Below, one piece after another: positions 5,772 to 12,316 of a DNA stretch of 12,316 nucleotides. The DNA is from Desulfobacteraceae bacterium (lineage in GTDB: Bacteria; Desulfobacterota; Desulfobacteria; Desulfobacterales; Desulfobacteraceae): NCBI GenBank assembly GCA_022712835.1, contig JAFLJU010000333.1, positions 1-12,316 of the forward strand, written 5' to 3'. Numbering within the stretch: the stretch's first letter is position 1; each line of letters starts with the position of its first letter. Under the pieces are notes generated by a model. The model was not told where the DNA came from, made no database searches, and worked only from the letters and a program-made list of their open reading frames with translations. The translations under genes and the position numbers were made by a program.

Positions 5772-6596
5772 ATGAAACCATTCCGCCAGCAGGTTCTGGA
5801 GACCATTGCCCATATCGCCCCCCACATCAACGCCCCATTGGATATCGGTTTTTTAACGGGTACTGGCCTGTCAGAGACGCTATCCTCCCTGGAGGTTATC
5901 TGGGAAACGAACTACGAGGATCTCCCGAATTTCCCCAGAACCACGGTTGAAAGCCACCGGGGCAAGATGTTATACGGTCGTATTGCCGGTAAATCAATAC
6001 TGATCATGCAAGGTCGATTCCATCTGTATGAAGGGTATTCCCCACAACAGGTAACCTTTCCCATAAGGCTGATGCAGGAACTAAAAATTAAAACCCTGAT
6101 GCTCAGCAATGCCGCCGGCGGCATCAATTTAAATTTTGCACCAGGAGATATCATGCTCATCCGGGATCACATCAATCTGACCGGTCAAAATCCATTGATA
6201 GGCCCCGAAGAACCTGCCTGGGGAATCCGATTTCCAGACATGACAAAGGTTTATGACAAGGGGCTTGCAACGCTTGTCAGGGCGGCGGCCACAAACACCC
6301 AGACCCTTTTAAGAGAAGGGGTCTACACCGGATTATTGGGCCCCAGCCTGGAAACCCCGGCGGAAACCAGGTTTTTAAAAGGGATCGGCGGTGATGCGGT
6401 TGGGTTTTCAACGGTCATGGAAGCCATTGTCGGTGTCCAGGCGGGAATGAAAATTCTGGGTTTATCCCTGATCACCAACATCAACAACCCGGATGCCCCG
6501 GAGCAAACCACCCTTGAAGCGGTGGTGGAAACAGCGCAAAAGGCATCGGAAAAAATGAACCGGTTACTTTGTGACCTGATATCCCGAATGCCTTAA
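5772..6596 (+). CDS. Purine nucleoside phosphorylase (trimeric PNP/MTAP family)
   Basis: A 274-aa cytoplasmic enzyme that would cleave purine (deoxy)ribonucleosides with phosphate to free base and sugar-1-phosphate, in purine salvage. Family motifs appear in order: GTGLSE (30-35, phosphate loop), His62 in TTVESHRGK, GRFHLYEGY (81-89), NAAGGIN (113-119), DHINLTGQNPL (132-142), GPSLETPAE (190-198) and GFSTVMEAIV (211-220). Asn236 in SLITN is the usual 6-oxopurine-recognising asparagine, and the MTAP aspartate pattern (TDYD) is absent, so inosine/guanosine are likelier substrates than methylthioadenosine. Length is close to the usual 270-290. AGGA lies seven bases before the ATG. It is transcribed divergently from the sigma-54 regulator and stands alone, converging on the kinase gene. 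Confidence 0.9.
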   Translation: MKPFRQQVLETIAHIAPHINAPLDIGFLTGTGLSETLSSLEVIWETNYEDLPNFPRTTVESHRGKMLYGRIAGKSILIMQGRFHLYEGYSPQQVTFPIRLMQELKIKTLMLSNAAGGINLNFAPGDIMLIRDHINLTGQNPLIGPEEPAWGIRFPDMTKVYDKGLATLVRAAATNTQTLLREGVYTGLLGPSLETPAETRFLKGIGGDAVGFSTVMEAIVGVQAGMKILGLSLITNINNPDAPEQTTLEAVVETAQKASEKMNRLLCDLISRMP

Positions 6597-6641
6597 CGAT
6601 GTATTAAAACCCAATGTACTAAAAAGGCCATCAAATTTAGA

Positions 6642-8939
6642 TCAGATCCCCCCCTCATCCAGCAGGTGTCTGAGGGTTGCTGACAGAACCTTGATTTCAA
6701 CGGGTTTGCTTAAAAAGCCTCTGATACTATTGGCCTCATCCTTCCCTCTGTCAATGGAATCTCCCAGGCCGGTACAAAGGATAACCGGCAGGTTGGGATT
6801 TATTTCGACCATTTTCCTGGCCAGATCAAATCCGCTCAATTCCGGCATGGTCAGATCGGTGATGACAATATCAAATTTTTCAGGATGATCTCCATAGGCT
6901 GCCAATGCCCCGGGACTGTCATTAAAACAAGTGACCCCATACCCCAATCGTTCCAGCATTCGAGTGTGCATGATACCAACCTTTTCGTCATCATCCACCA
7001 AAAGCACCTGTTCCGTCCCCAACACAATAGTCAGATCCGATGGGGTCTGATTCCAGACATCTCCCCGATTCCGACAGACCGGGAAATAGACAAAAAAAGT
7101 GGTCCCCTCTCCTTTGCTACTTTCAACCTGCACATACCCCCCATGGCTTTCAACAATTCCATGGACAACAGACAGTCCGATACCAGACCCCTTTCCCTCC
7201 TCTTTGGTGGAAAAATAGGGTTCAAATATATTGGGAATAATCTTAGTGTCAATACCGTAACCGCTATCGGCAACGGACAGACAAACATAGGACCCTGGTT
7301 TTATCTCCTCTTTTCCCTGGGTTAACGGATGAATCCTGACCCGGGTCAGGGAGACGTCCATACATCCCCCATTTTTTTCCATGGCATGATAGGCATTTGT
7401 CACAAGATTCATAATCAACTGGTTGATCTGAATGGGGTCTGCCATAATATACCCGCAGCCCTTATTAATGGTGGTTGTGACCTTGATGCTTGCGGGCAGA
7501 AAATTTTTGACAAGACCCAGGGATTCGGTCACGACAGTGCCGGCTTTCACAAGAACCTGCTGATGTTCCTTCTGACGGCTGAAGGTCAGAATCTGGTTAA
7601 CCAACTCCTTGGCGTGCCTGGCACATTCCAGGATAATGCCGATGGGTTCTTTTTCGGCCCCCTTATTCGGGGCATCCATCAACAGCATCTGGGCATACCC
7701 GGATATGGGGGACAATACATTATTAAAATCATGGGCAATCCCCCGGGCCAGGGTCCCGATGGCTTCCATTTTCTGGGCATGGAACAATTGTTTTTCCAGG
7801 GTCTTCCGCCGGGAAATATCCATTGCCATGACACGAATTTCTAGGATGTCATTCTCTTTCTCTTTTATGACATCAATGGAAAGGCTGACCCAGATAAGAT
7901 CCTTGTTTTTCAGGATGATATCAAGCTCCATGTCTTTTACCCCTCCCTTTTTTTCAAGGGTCTGCCAGATTACTTCAAAATTGCGCTCAGGGTTTTGTTT
8001 ATTGGCAAACAGTCCCTGGACATTTCTCCCGATCAGCTCGTTTTTATCGTATCCCGATAAAAAACAGGCTTCCTGATTGCATCTGAAAATATTCCCATGG
8101 CGGTCCATGGAAAGATATGCGATGGGGGCATTTTCATAAAGATCTCTGTAATTTTTCTCTTTTTCAGCCAGATCCAGATAGGCCTTGCGAAGATGGACCT
8201 CTTTGCGCCGGAGAAGCTCTGCCCCTTTCTTGCCCTTTAGCTGCCCCAAATAGTCAAGGGAACAGGTTTCAACCAGTTTGATTAAAAGGTCAAGGCGTTC
8301 CCTCAAGGCATCTTCCCTTACAAAGGTGTTGTCGCGAACTTCAAGCAGCCCCGTATCGGCTGTATTGAGAACCAGAATACCGTAATCCGGCAAAATAATA
8401 TAAATGGAATTACTTGATTTGAAATGCTTTATGATCCGGGTATCCACCTTAATCCCATTTTCAGGTTGGTGAATCTTGACTCCGTCATAAATAAAAAATG
8501 GAATGTAGTTATATCCATCCACATCATCTGTTTCATGGATAAACTGGTTCGTATCCGGACAGATAATAATGTTGATCCCTTTTTTATAATAATCTGCAGA
8601 GTTTCTCAATACATAGGAAATGATGCCGTCGTTATCCTGGCGCTCATCTTGTAGTGTTCTTTTATAGAAAAGGACGGGGCTCAGTTTCCGAATGGTAACA
8701 ATGTAGACCCCCAAAAGCCGTAAAACAAAACCACTAGCCCCCTTCCCGTTCAATTTATCCATGACCCCACGGTCCCACAGACTAGTGGGCAGAAACCTGA
8801 TTTTGGTTTCATTGGTGCCGTATAGGATTCCGCTCTGCTTGGCATCCAGCAAATCAAGGGAGATGGAAAGCAGTTTTTTCAATGGGTTTCCCCTCTTAAA
8901 AAACTTTTTCTCAATGGAACCCAAATTCAACTTTTTCAT
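6642..8939 (-). CDS. Hybrid sensor histidine kinase (GAF-like, PAS, HisKA, HATPase, REC)
   Basis: A 765-aa soluble hybrid kinase. Residues about 20-230 form a sensor region with GAF-like features (LLDAKQSGILYG, later IYIILPDYGILVLN) but no clear family. A coiled-coil linker (235-265) leads to a PAS domain (266-378, ENAPIAYLSMDRHGNI... MDISRRK). HisKA holds the phospho-acceptor His403 in GIAHDFNN. The ATPase domain has the N box NLVTNAYHAM (511-520), G1 DSGYGID (558-564), F box IFEPYFST (571-578) and G2 GKGSGIGLS (582-590). The C-terminal receiver (644-760) has VDDDE and phospho-acceptor Asp695 in VITDLTMPE. No membrane helices are predicted, so the signal is probably cytoplasmic. GAGG four bases before the ATG supports the start. 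No output regulator gene lies next to it; signal and target are unknown. Confidence 0.93.
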   Translation of the reverse strand: MKKLNLGSIEKKFFKRGNPLKKLLSISLDLLDAKQSGILYGTNETKIRFLPTSLWDRGVMDKLNGKGASGFVLRLLGVYIVTIRKLSPVLFYKRTLQDERQDNDGIISYVLRNSADYYKKGINIIICPDTNQFIHETDDVDGYNYIPFFIYDGVKIHQPENGIKVDTRIIKHFKSSNSIYIILPDYGILVLNTADTGLLEVRDNTFVREDALRERLDLLIKLVETCSLDYLGQLKGKKGAELLRRKEVHLRKAYLDLAEKEKNYRDLYENAPIAYLSMDRHGNIFRCNQEACFLSGYDKNELIGRNVQGLFANKQNPERNFEVIWQTLEKKGGVKDMELDIILKNKDLIWVSLSIDVIKEKENDILEIRVMAMDISRRKTLEKQLFHAQKMEAIGTLARGIAHDFNNVLSPISGYAQMLLMDAPNKGAEKEPIGIILECARHAKELVNQILTFSRQKEHQQVLVKAGTVVTESLGLVKNFLPASIKVTTTINKGCGYIMADPIQINQLIMNLVTNAYHAMEKNGGCMDVSLTRVRIHPLTQGKEEIKPGSYVCLSVADSGYGIDTKIIPNIFEPYFSTKEEGKGSGIGLSVVHGIVESHGGYVQVESSKGEGTTFFVYFPVCRNRGDVWNQTPSDLTIVLGTEQVLLVDDDEKVGIMHTRMLERLGYGVTCFNDSPGALAAYGDHPEKFDIVITDLTMPELSGFDLARKMVEINPNLPVILCTGLGDSIDRGKDEANSIRGFLSKPVEIKVLSATLRHLLDEGGI

Positions 8940-9230
8940 TGCACCTCACTTGTCCGAATAAACCAAAGATAGAAGATAGAAGATGGAAAGCATGGAACGA
9001 TAAGTTAGCCCAAATAAACCATAAACAACCGGACTGGGTCAAGACAATTTCTTAAAACTTCGTTAACTCCCAAGCAGACCCGCTTTAATCCATCTAAATC
9101 ATTTTTGACAGACAACCGTATAAGAATAGGGGTTCTCTTTTTTCAAAAAAAAGCTATAATAATACAAAAAAATCATGCTTTTTATCAAAAAAGTTTATAT
9201 CAACCCCCCATCCACTAAAAAGGGTAATAT

Positions 9231-10136
9231 ATGAGAATCGTTACACGACCGGATTTTGACGGCATTGTCTGCGCCGTTCTTCTCCATGAAGCTGAAAATA
9301 TAACCGCTGATATCCACTGGGTTGAACCCAGTGATATCCAGAGCAAAAAAGCCATCATCCAAGAAGGGGATATCATCGCCAACCTCCCCTTTGACCCCAA
9401 TTGTTCCCTATGGTTTGACCACCATGTTTCAAACAAGCCTAGCATCACGGTAAAAGGCGCTTTTGGTATTGCCCCGTCTGCTGCCGGTGTTATCTTTCAC
9501 CACTATAAAAAACAGGGCAAATTTAGCGGCCGATTTGATGAACTGATTCAGCAAACCGATATGATCGATTCCGCCGACCTGACAAAAGACCAGGTCCAAT
9601 TCCCGGAAAAATCCCCCTACCTGCTCTTGTCCATGACCATCCAAAACAGAGGGGACGGTGACCCGGACTATTGGAACAAATTGGTCGACATGCTGGGCCG
9701 GCTGACCATTGAAGAAGTGCTTGCCGATTCCGAGGTAAGAAATCGCTGTGATGCGGTTATCCAGGAAAATGCCCAATTCGGTGAGTTTTTAACCCGTCAC
9801 ACCACCATTGAAGAAAAAATATCCGTCACCGATTTCAGACCCCTTGACACCCCGCCATCGGGCAATCGGTTTTTAACCTATTCCCTGTTTCCGGAAACCA
9901 TTGCCAGTGCAAAGATCCGATACCTGGGACCGGACAAGGCACAGGTTCTGCTCAGTATCGGACGCAGTATTTTCAACCAGGGCTGCCAGGTAAACATAGG
10001 CAATCTTCTGGCCCAATTTGGTGGCGGCGGTCATGCCGGTGCTGGCGGATGCAGCCTCGAAGCATCAACAGCCCAGGAAAAAATTGACCACATACTCACG
10101 ATTATGAAGCAAAACCAGAAAGAAGAAGCAAAATGA
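9231..10136 (+). CDS. DHH/DHHA1 family phosphoesterase
   Basis: A 301-aa cytoplasmic protein of the DHH superfamily (metal-dependent phosphoesterases including oligoribonucleases NrnA/NrnB, exopolyphosphatases and c-di-AMP hydrolases). The metal-binding motifs are RPDFDG (Asp8, Asp10), Asp55 in NLPFD, and the signature DHH at 63-65 (FDHHVSN). A DHHA1 substrate-binding domain occupies the C-terminal third and contains FGGGGHAGAGG (263-273). Motif I is short and the protein starts directly at it, like compact NrnB-type members. AGGG seven bases upstream supports the ATG. The stop codon overlaps the start of the hotdog thioesterase gene (ATGA), indicating an operon with coupled translation. The substrate (short RNA, pAp, cyclic dinucleotide product or polyphosphate) cannot be decided from sequence. 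Confidence 0.85.
   Translation: MRIVTRPDFDGIVCAVLLHEAENITADIHWVEPSDIQSKKAIIQEGDIIANLPFDPNCSLWFDHHVSNKPSITVKGAFGIAPSAAGVIFHHYKKQGKFSGRFDELIQQTDMIDSADLTKDQVQFPEKSPYLLLSMTIQNRGDGDPDYWNKLVDMLGRLTIEEVLADSEVRNRCDAVIQENAQFGEFLTRHTTIEEKISVTDFRPLDTPPSGNRFLTYSLFPETIASAKIRYLGPDKAQVLLSIGRSIFNQGCQVNIGNLLAQFGGGGHAGAGGCSLEASTAQEKIDHILTIMKQNQKEEAK
9309..9338. repeat. Long hairpin within the DHH gene
   Basis: GATATCCACTGGGTT (9309-9323) is followed by one base and AACCCAGTGATATC (9325-9338). The two arms pair along 14 bp with a single bulged base. It encodes residues about 26-36 of the DHH protein, so it may be a chance of coding, or an mRNA structure. Confidence 0.5.
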
Positions 10137-10570
10137 CAAGCATCTGGAAAAAAGAATTTATAATAGCGGACATGAACCAGTTTAGAAAAGAATCAATTGT
10201 GGGCCATCTGGACATCGAATTTCTGGAAAAGGGAGAGGACTTTTTAAGTGCCACCATGCCGGTGGATCGAACAACGATGCAGCCCATGGGAATTCTCCAC
10301 GGCGGTGCCTCGGTGGTTCTGGCCGAGACCCTGGGCAGTTCAGCTTCCTATATGACCCTTGACGATGCCCACTACAGTGTAGGGCTTGAGGTCAAGGCCA
10401 ATCATTTGAAAAGCGTGTCCAAAGGATTAGTAACCGGTACGGCAAAACCCATCCACCTGGGCAGAACCACCCAGGTATGGGATATTTCCATTGAAAACGA
10501 AAAAAAGGAACTGATCTGCATTTCCCGACTGACCATGGCTGTGTTAAGAGTGCCAACAGACCCGGCCTGA
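10133..10570 (+). CDS. Hotdog-fold acyl-CoA thioesterase, YdiI/MenI-like
   Basis: A 145-aa protein of the PaaI/hotdog thioesterase superfamily. It closely follows the E. coli YdiI (MenI)/YbdB pattern along its length: IWKKEF at the start, IVGHLDIEF, ATMPVD, then the catalytic block GILHGGASVVLAETLGS (53-69, with Glu65 as expected nucleophile or general base), VGLEVKANHLKS, KPIHLGRTTQVWDI and the end RLTMAVL. YdiI hydrolyses 1,4-dihydroxy-2-naphthoyl-CoA in menaquinone synthesis and YbdB works with enterobactin synthesis; here no men or ent gene is nearby, so the substrate is open. The N-terminal match to YdiI supports the ATG at 10133, which overlaps the DHH stop by four bases (ATGA); only a weak GAAGAAG precedes it, consistent with translational coupling. 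Confidence 0.88.
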   Translation: MTSIWKKEFIIADMNQFRKESIVGHLDIEFLEKGEDFLSATMPVDRTTMQPMGILHGGASVVLAETLGSSASYMTLDDAHYSVGLEVKANHLKSVSKGLVTGTAKPIHLGRTTQVWDISIENEKKELICISRLTMAVLRVPTDPA

Positions 10571-10630
10571 ATCGCTAAGTCTGTGGGAAAGAAGCCCCCG
10601 GGACCATTCAATAAATCAGGAGTTAAGGAC

Positions 10631-10927
10631 CTATAATTTATCCTCTACACTGGACACCTTGTCGGCCATGGTCTGGTCCCGGTCGGTGCGGGTCCCAACC
10701 TTGATGGTGGTGGTAATTCTGGGGGCACCCATTTCATGGACCCTTTCATGGCATTGTTTTACCGCATCAAACACCGCATCCCACTCCCCCTCAATATTGG
10801 TGCCATAGGCATGTAGTTGAGATTTCAGCCCGGCCCCTTCAATAATTTTCTGGCAGGCAACCACATATTTGGAAACAGAAAGCCCCACTCCCAGGGGAAC
10901 CACGCATAAATCAATGATGACCTTCAT
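10631..10927 (-). CDS. MTH1187 family thiamine-binding protein
   Basis: A 98-aa complete protein of the MTH1187/YkoF-like small family (ferredoxin-like fold, forming dimers or tetramers) reported to bind thiamine or related molecules; no enzymatic activity is established. The family features are all present: VVPLGVGLSVSKYV (9-22), HAYGTNIEGEWD (39-50, the ligand-pocket loop), a second helix VKQCHERVHEMG and the closing IKVGTRTDRDQTM...KVSSVEDKL. AAGGAG six bases before the ATG fixes the start. It is convergent with the thioesterase gene and divergent from the methyltransferase gene, so it is probably monocistronic. No TPP riboswitch was recognised in its short leader. Confidence 0.88.
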   Translation of the reverse strand: MKVIIDLCVVPLGVGLSVSKYVVACQKIIEGAGLKSQLHAYGTNIEGEWDAVFDAVKQCHERVHEMGAPRITTTIKVGTRTDRDQTMADKVSSVEDKL

Positions 10928-11014
10928 TTTATACTCCTTTTCTTACGGTGTGTACTCATAAGTTGTGAATACAGGAATTTGGTGTACAAGGCAAACCAAA
11001 TGGTCTTCATTTTT

Positions 11015-11043
11015 TTGCAATTTTGGATGCAACCGTGTATATC
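11015..11043 (+). promoter_or_regulatory. Tentative sigma-70 promoter of the methyltransferase-nadE pair
   Basis: TTGCAA (11015-11020) and TATATC (11038-11043) are 17 bases apart, each 4/6 to consensus. The start would lie about 65 nt before the ATG at 11115. The match is modest. Confidence 0.3.
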
Positions 11044-11114
11044 AACTGTTAATATTTGAATCCCAGCTCGTCTTGACCGGCCAGGGGGATAAAACTTATG
11101 GATGGAAGGGAAAA

Positions 11115-11714
11115 ATGGGACCCCATAAAATCAGAGAGATGATGAAATCCGAACGGGAGATGGCCAAAACACGATTCCGGCGGCAGCGAAACAAAAATTA
11201 CCTGGCACAACCCGGCATCCACGACTGCATCATTATATTGGACAACCTCAAACCCACCTTTAATATCGGCAAAATATTCAGAAGTTCAGAAGCTTTTGGC
11301 TGCCGGGAAATCCATTTGGTGGGCATTGATTTTTTCGACCCGGCACCGGGTATGGGGGCCTTTAAATGGGTTCCAACTCTTTTTCACAATAAATTTTTCA
11401 CCTGTTACACAGACATCGTTAACAAGGGATATACTCCCTATATTCTGGAACCCGGAAAAGGCTCGTCAATAATGAATACCCCTCTGCCCAGGAAAAGCGC
11501 CTTTATCTTTGGGCATGAAGGGTTTGGAATCAGTTTTGAGCCGGACCTGTTCCCCAAAATAAAGCGCCTGACCATTCCCCAGTATGGCAAATCCCAAAGC
11601 CTAAATGTCAGTGTGGCCGCCTCCATTATCCTATACGAATATGCGCGCCAGCACGGTATTAATGATAAAAGCTTAACCCCAATCCTTAAAGGACATACCC
11701 ATGAAAACGCCTGA
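11115..11714 (+). CDS. SpoU/TrmH family RNA 2'-O-methyltransferase
   Basis: A 199-aa enzyme of the SPOUT (trefoil-knot) class that transfers methyl from SAM to a ribose 2'-OH in tRNA or rRNA. The three SpoU motifs are present: NIGKIFRSSEAFGCREIHLVG (50-70, Asn50 and catalytic Arg56), FIFGHEGFGIS (130-140) and IPQYGKSQSLNVSVAASIILYE (154-175). The knotted C-terminal core is complete; the N-terminal arm is short and basic (KSEREMAKTRFRRQRNKN), a likely RNA contact. The frame is open upstream to 10965, but those 50 residues are cysteine-rich and unlike the family. AAGGG five bases before the ATG at 11115 supports the shorter form. The target nucleotide cannot be told. The 3' end overlaps nadE by 14 nt. 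Confidence 0.9.
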   Translation: MGPHKIREMMKSEREMAKTRFRRQRNKNYLAQPGIHDCIIILDNLKPTFNIGKIFRSSEAFGCREIHLVGIDFFDPAPGMGAFKWVPTLFHNKFFTCYTDIVNKGYTPYILEPGKGSSIMNTPLPRKSAFIFGHEGFGISFEPDLFPKIKRLTIPQYGKSQSLNVSVAASIILYEYARQHGINDKSLTPILKGHTHENA

Positions 11715-12316
11715 TGTGGTGGAATATATTGTCAACTGGCTTACAAGCTATGTGGAAAAATCCGGTTTAAACGGATTCACCCTCGGGGTATCCGGCGGCA
11801 TCGATTCTGCAGTGACCTCAACCCTGTGTGCGAGAACCGGGAAAAAAGTGCTGGCTCTCAACATGCCCATTTACCAGGCAAAAAATCAGGTATCCAGATC
11901 TTCTAACCATATTGAGTGGCTGCAAAAAACCCATGACAATGTCACCGGCATCCATGTGGAATTAACCCCGATCTTTGAGCAGATCCAGACCCATTTCCCC
12001 AAGGAAATCCAGGACGACCTGACCATGGCCAACACCCGTTCCCGCCTCCGGATGACAACCCTCTATGCCATGGCTTCCCACCACAGGCTGCTGGTGGCTG
12101 GCACCGGCAATAAGGTGGAGGATTTTGGGGTGGGGTTCTATACCAAATACGGTGACGGGGGGGTAGATCTTTCCCCCATTGCAGACCTGATGAAATCTGA
12201 AGTTTATGACATTGGCCACTACCTGGGTATCAGCCAGGATATTTTAACCGCCCCCCCCACGGACGGGTTGTGGGAGGATGACCGAACCGATGAAAGCCAG
12301 ATCGGGGCCACCTATG
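11701..12316 (+). CDS. nadE: NAD synthetase (ammonia-type), 3' end outside window
   Basis: The first 205 codons of nadE are present. The enzyme adenylates and amidates deamido-NAD to NAD+, the last step of NAD synthesis. Visible motifs are the ATP pyrophosphatase P-loop VSGGIDSAV (30-38), NTRSRLRM (ATP/subunit contact), GTGNKVEDFGVGFYTKYGDGGVDL (the NaAD-binding segment) and PPTDGLWEDDRTDESQIG near the edge. The protein starts directly with the synthetase domain, with no glutaminase domain at its N-terminus, so ammonia should be the nitrogen source. AAAGGA seven bases before the ATG at 11701 lies within the end of the methyltransferase gene; the 14-nt overlap implies a shared transcript. Confidence 0.95.
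   Translation, partial: MKTPDVVEYIVNWLTSYVEKSGLNGFTLGVSGGIDSAVTSTLCARTGKKVLALNMPIYQAKNQVSRSSNHIEWLQKTHDNVTGIHVELTPIFEQIQTHFPKEIQDDLTMANTRSRLRMTTLYAMASHHRLLVAGTGNKVEDFGVGFYTKYGDGGVDLSPIADLMKSEVYDIGHYLGISQDILTAPPTDGLWEDDRTDESQIGATY

Noticed and set aside
6599..6624. Direct repeat ATGTAYTAAAA in the convergent gap after the phosphorylase gene
   Set aside because: Only two imperfect short copies in AT-rich DNA; no stem or T-run to make it a terminator.
8967..8984. Period-7 AGAAGAT tandem repeat upstream of the kinase
   Set aside because: Only two and a half units, outside genes; most likely replication slippage with no evident role.
9155..9160. Perfect TATAAT upstream of the DHH gene
   Set aside because: No acceptable -35 box at 16-18 bases; the nearest TTGACA (9105-9110) is 44 bases away. 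The promoter of this gene remains unlocated.
10965..11114. 50 additional N-terminal residues of the SpoU methyltransferase
   Set aside because: The segment is cysteine- and tryptophan-rich, unlike the family, and a good ribosome site precedes the ATG at 11115.

Overview
The window looks like chromosomal DNA of a strictly anaerobic, respiring bacterium, most likely a marine-type sulfate reducer of the Desulfobacterota (Desulfobacterales-like). This placement is an inference from gene content (a reductive dehalogenase operon of the membrane-anchored RdhABC type, a PAS/sigma-54 activator, a GAF/PAS hybrid kinase) and moderate GC. No rRNA or other taxonomic marker is present, and no mobile element, CRISPR array, tRNA or rRNA was seen.

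Positions 1-5561 (all minus strand, read right to left). The centre of interest is an organohalide-respiration cluster. A PAS-domain sigma-54 activator gene (5561->4103) is split by a one-base excess in a run of five G. It is followed by a Tat-exported corrinoid/Fe-S reductive dehalogenase rdhA (3843->2566), its three-helix membrane anchor rdhB (2549->2244) and an FMN-binding polyferredoxin-type membrane protein rdhC (2175->1012). An unlisted 30-codon membrane microprotein ORF (1025->933) with a near-perfect ribosome binding site overlaps the end of rdhC. Upstream of rdhA there is a -24/-12 type promoter with exact spacing, embedded in an 11-bp perfect inverted repeat. About 130-160 bp further upstream lie two identical 11-mers exactly 21 bp apart, in the position expected for activator binding. 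Together they suggest a switch in which the PAS protein activates rdhABC through sigma-54. A 106-aa protein of unknown function (813->493) and the 5' part of a yigZ/IMPACT gene (442->1) follow on the same strand.

Positions 5562-8939. A purine nucleoside phosphorylase (5772-6596, +) with a good sigma-70 promoter diverges from the regulator. It converges on a 765-aa hybrid histidine kinase (8939->6642) with a putative GAF-like sensor, PAS, HisKA, ATPase and receiver domains. Nothing ties this kinase to the dehalogenase directly.

Positions 9231-12316 hold housekeeping genes. A DHH/DHHA1 phosphoesterase and a YdiI-type hotdog thioesterase form a translationally coupled pair (+). An MTH1187-type thiamine-binding protein lies on the minus strand. 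A SpoU/TrmH RNA methyltransferase and an ammonia-type NAD synthetase nadE overlap by 14 nt (+); nadE runs off the right edge. The 288-bp gap 8940-9230 between the kinase and the DHH gene is AT-rich and holds only a short period-7 repeat and an isolated TATAAT.
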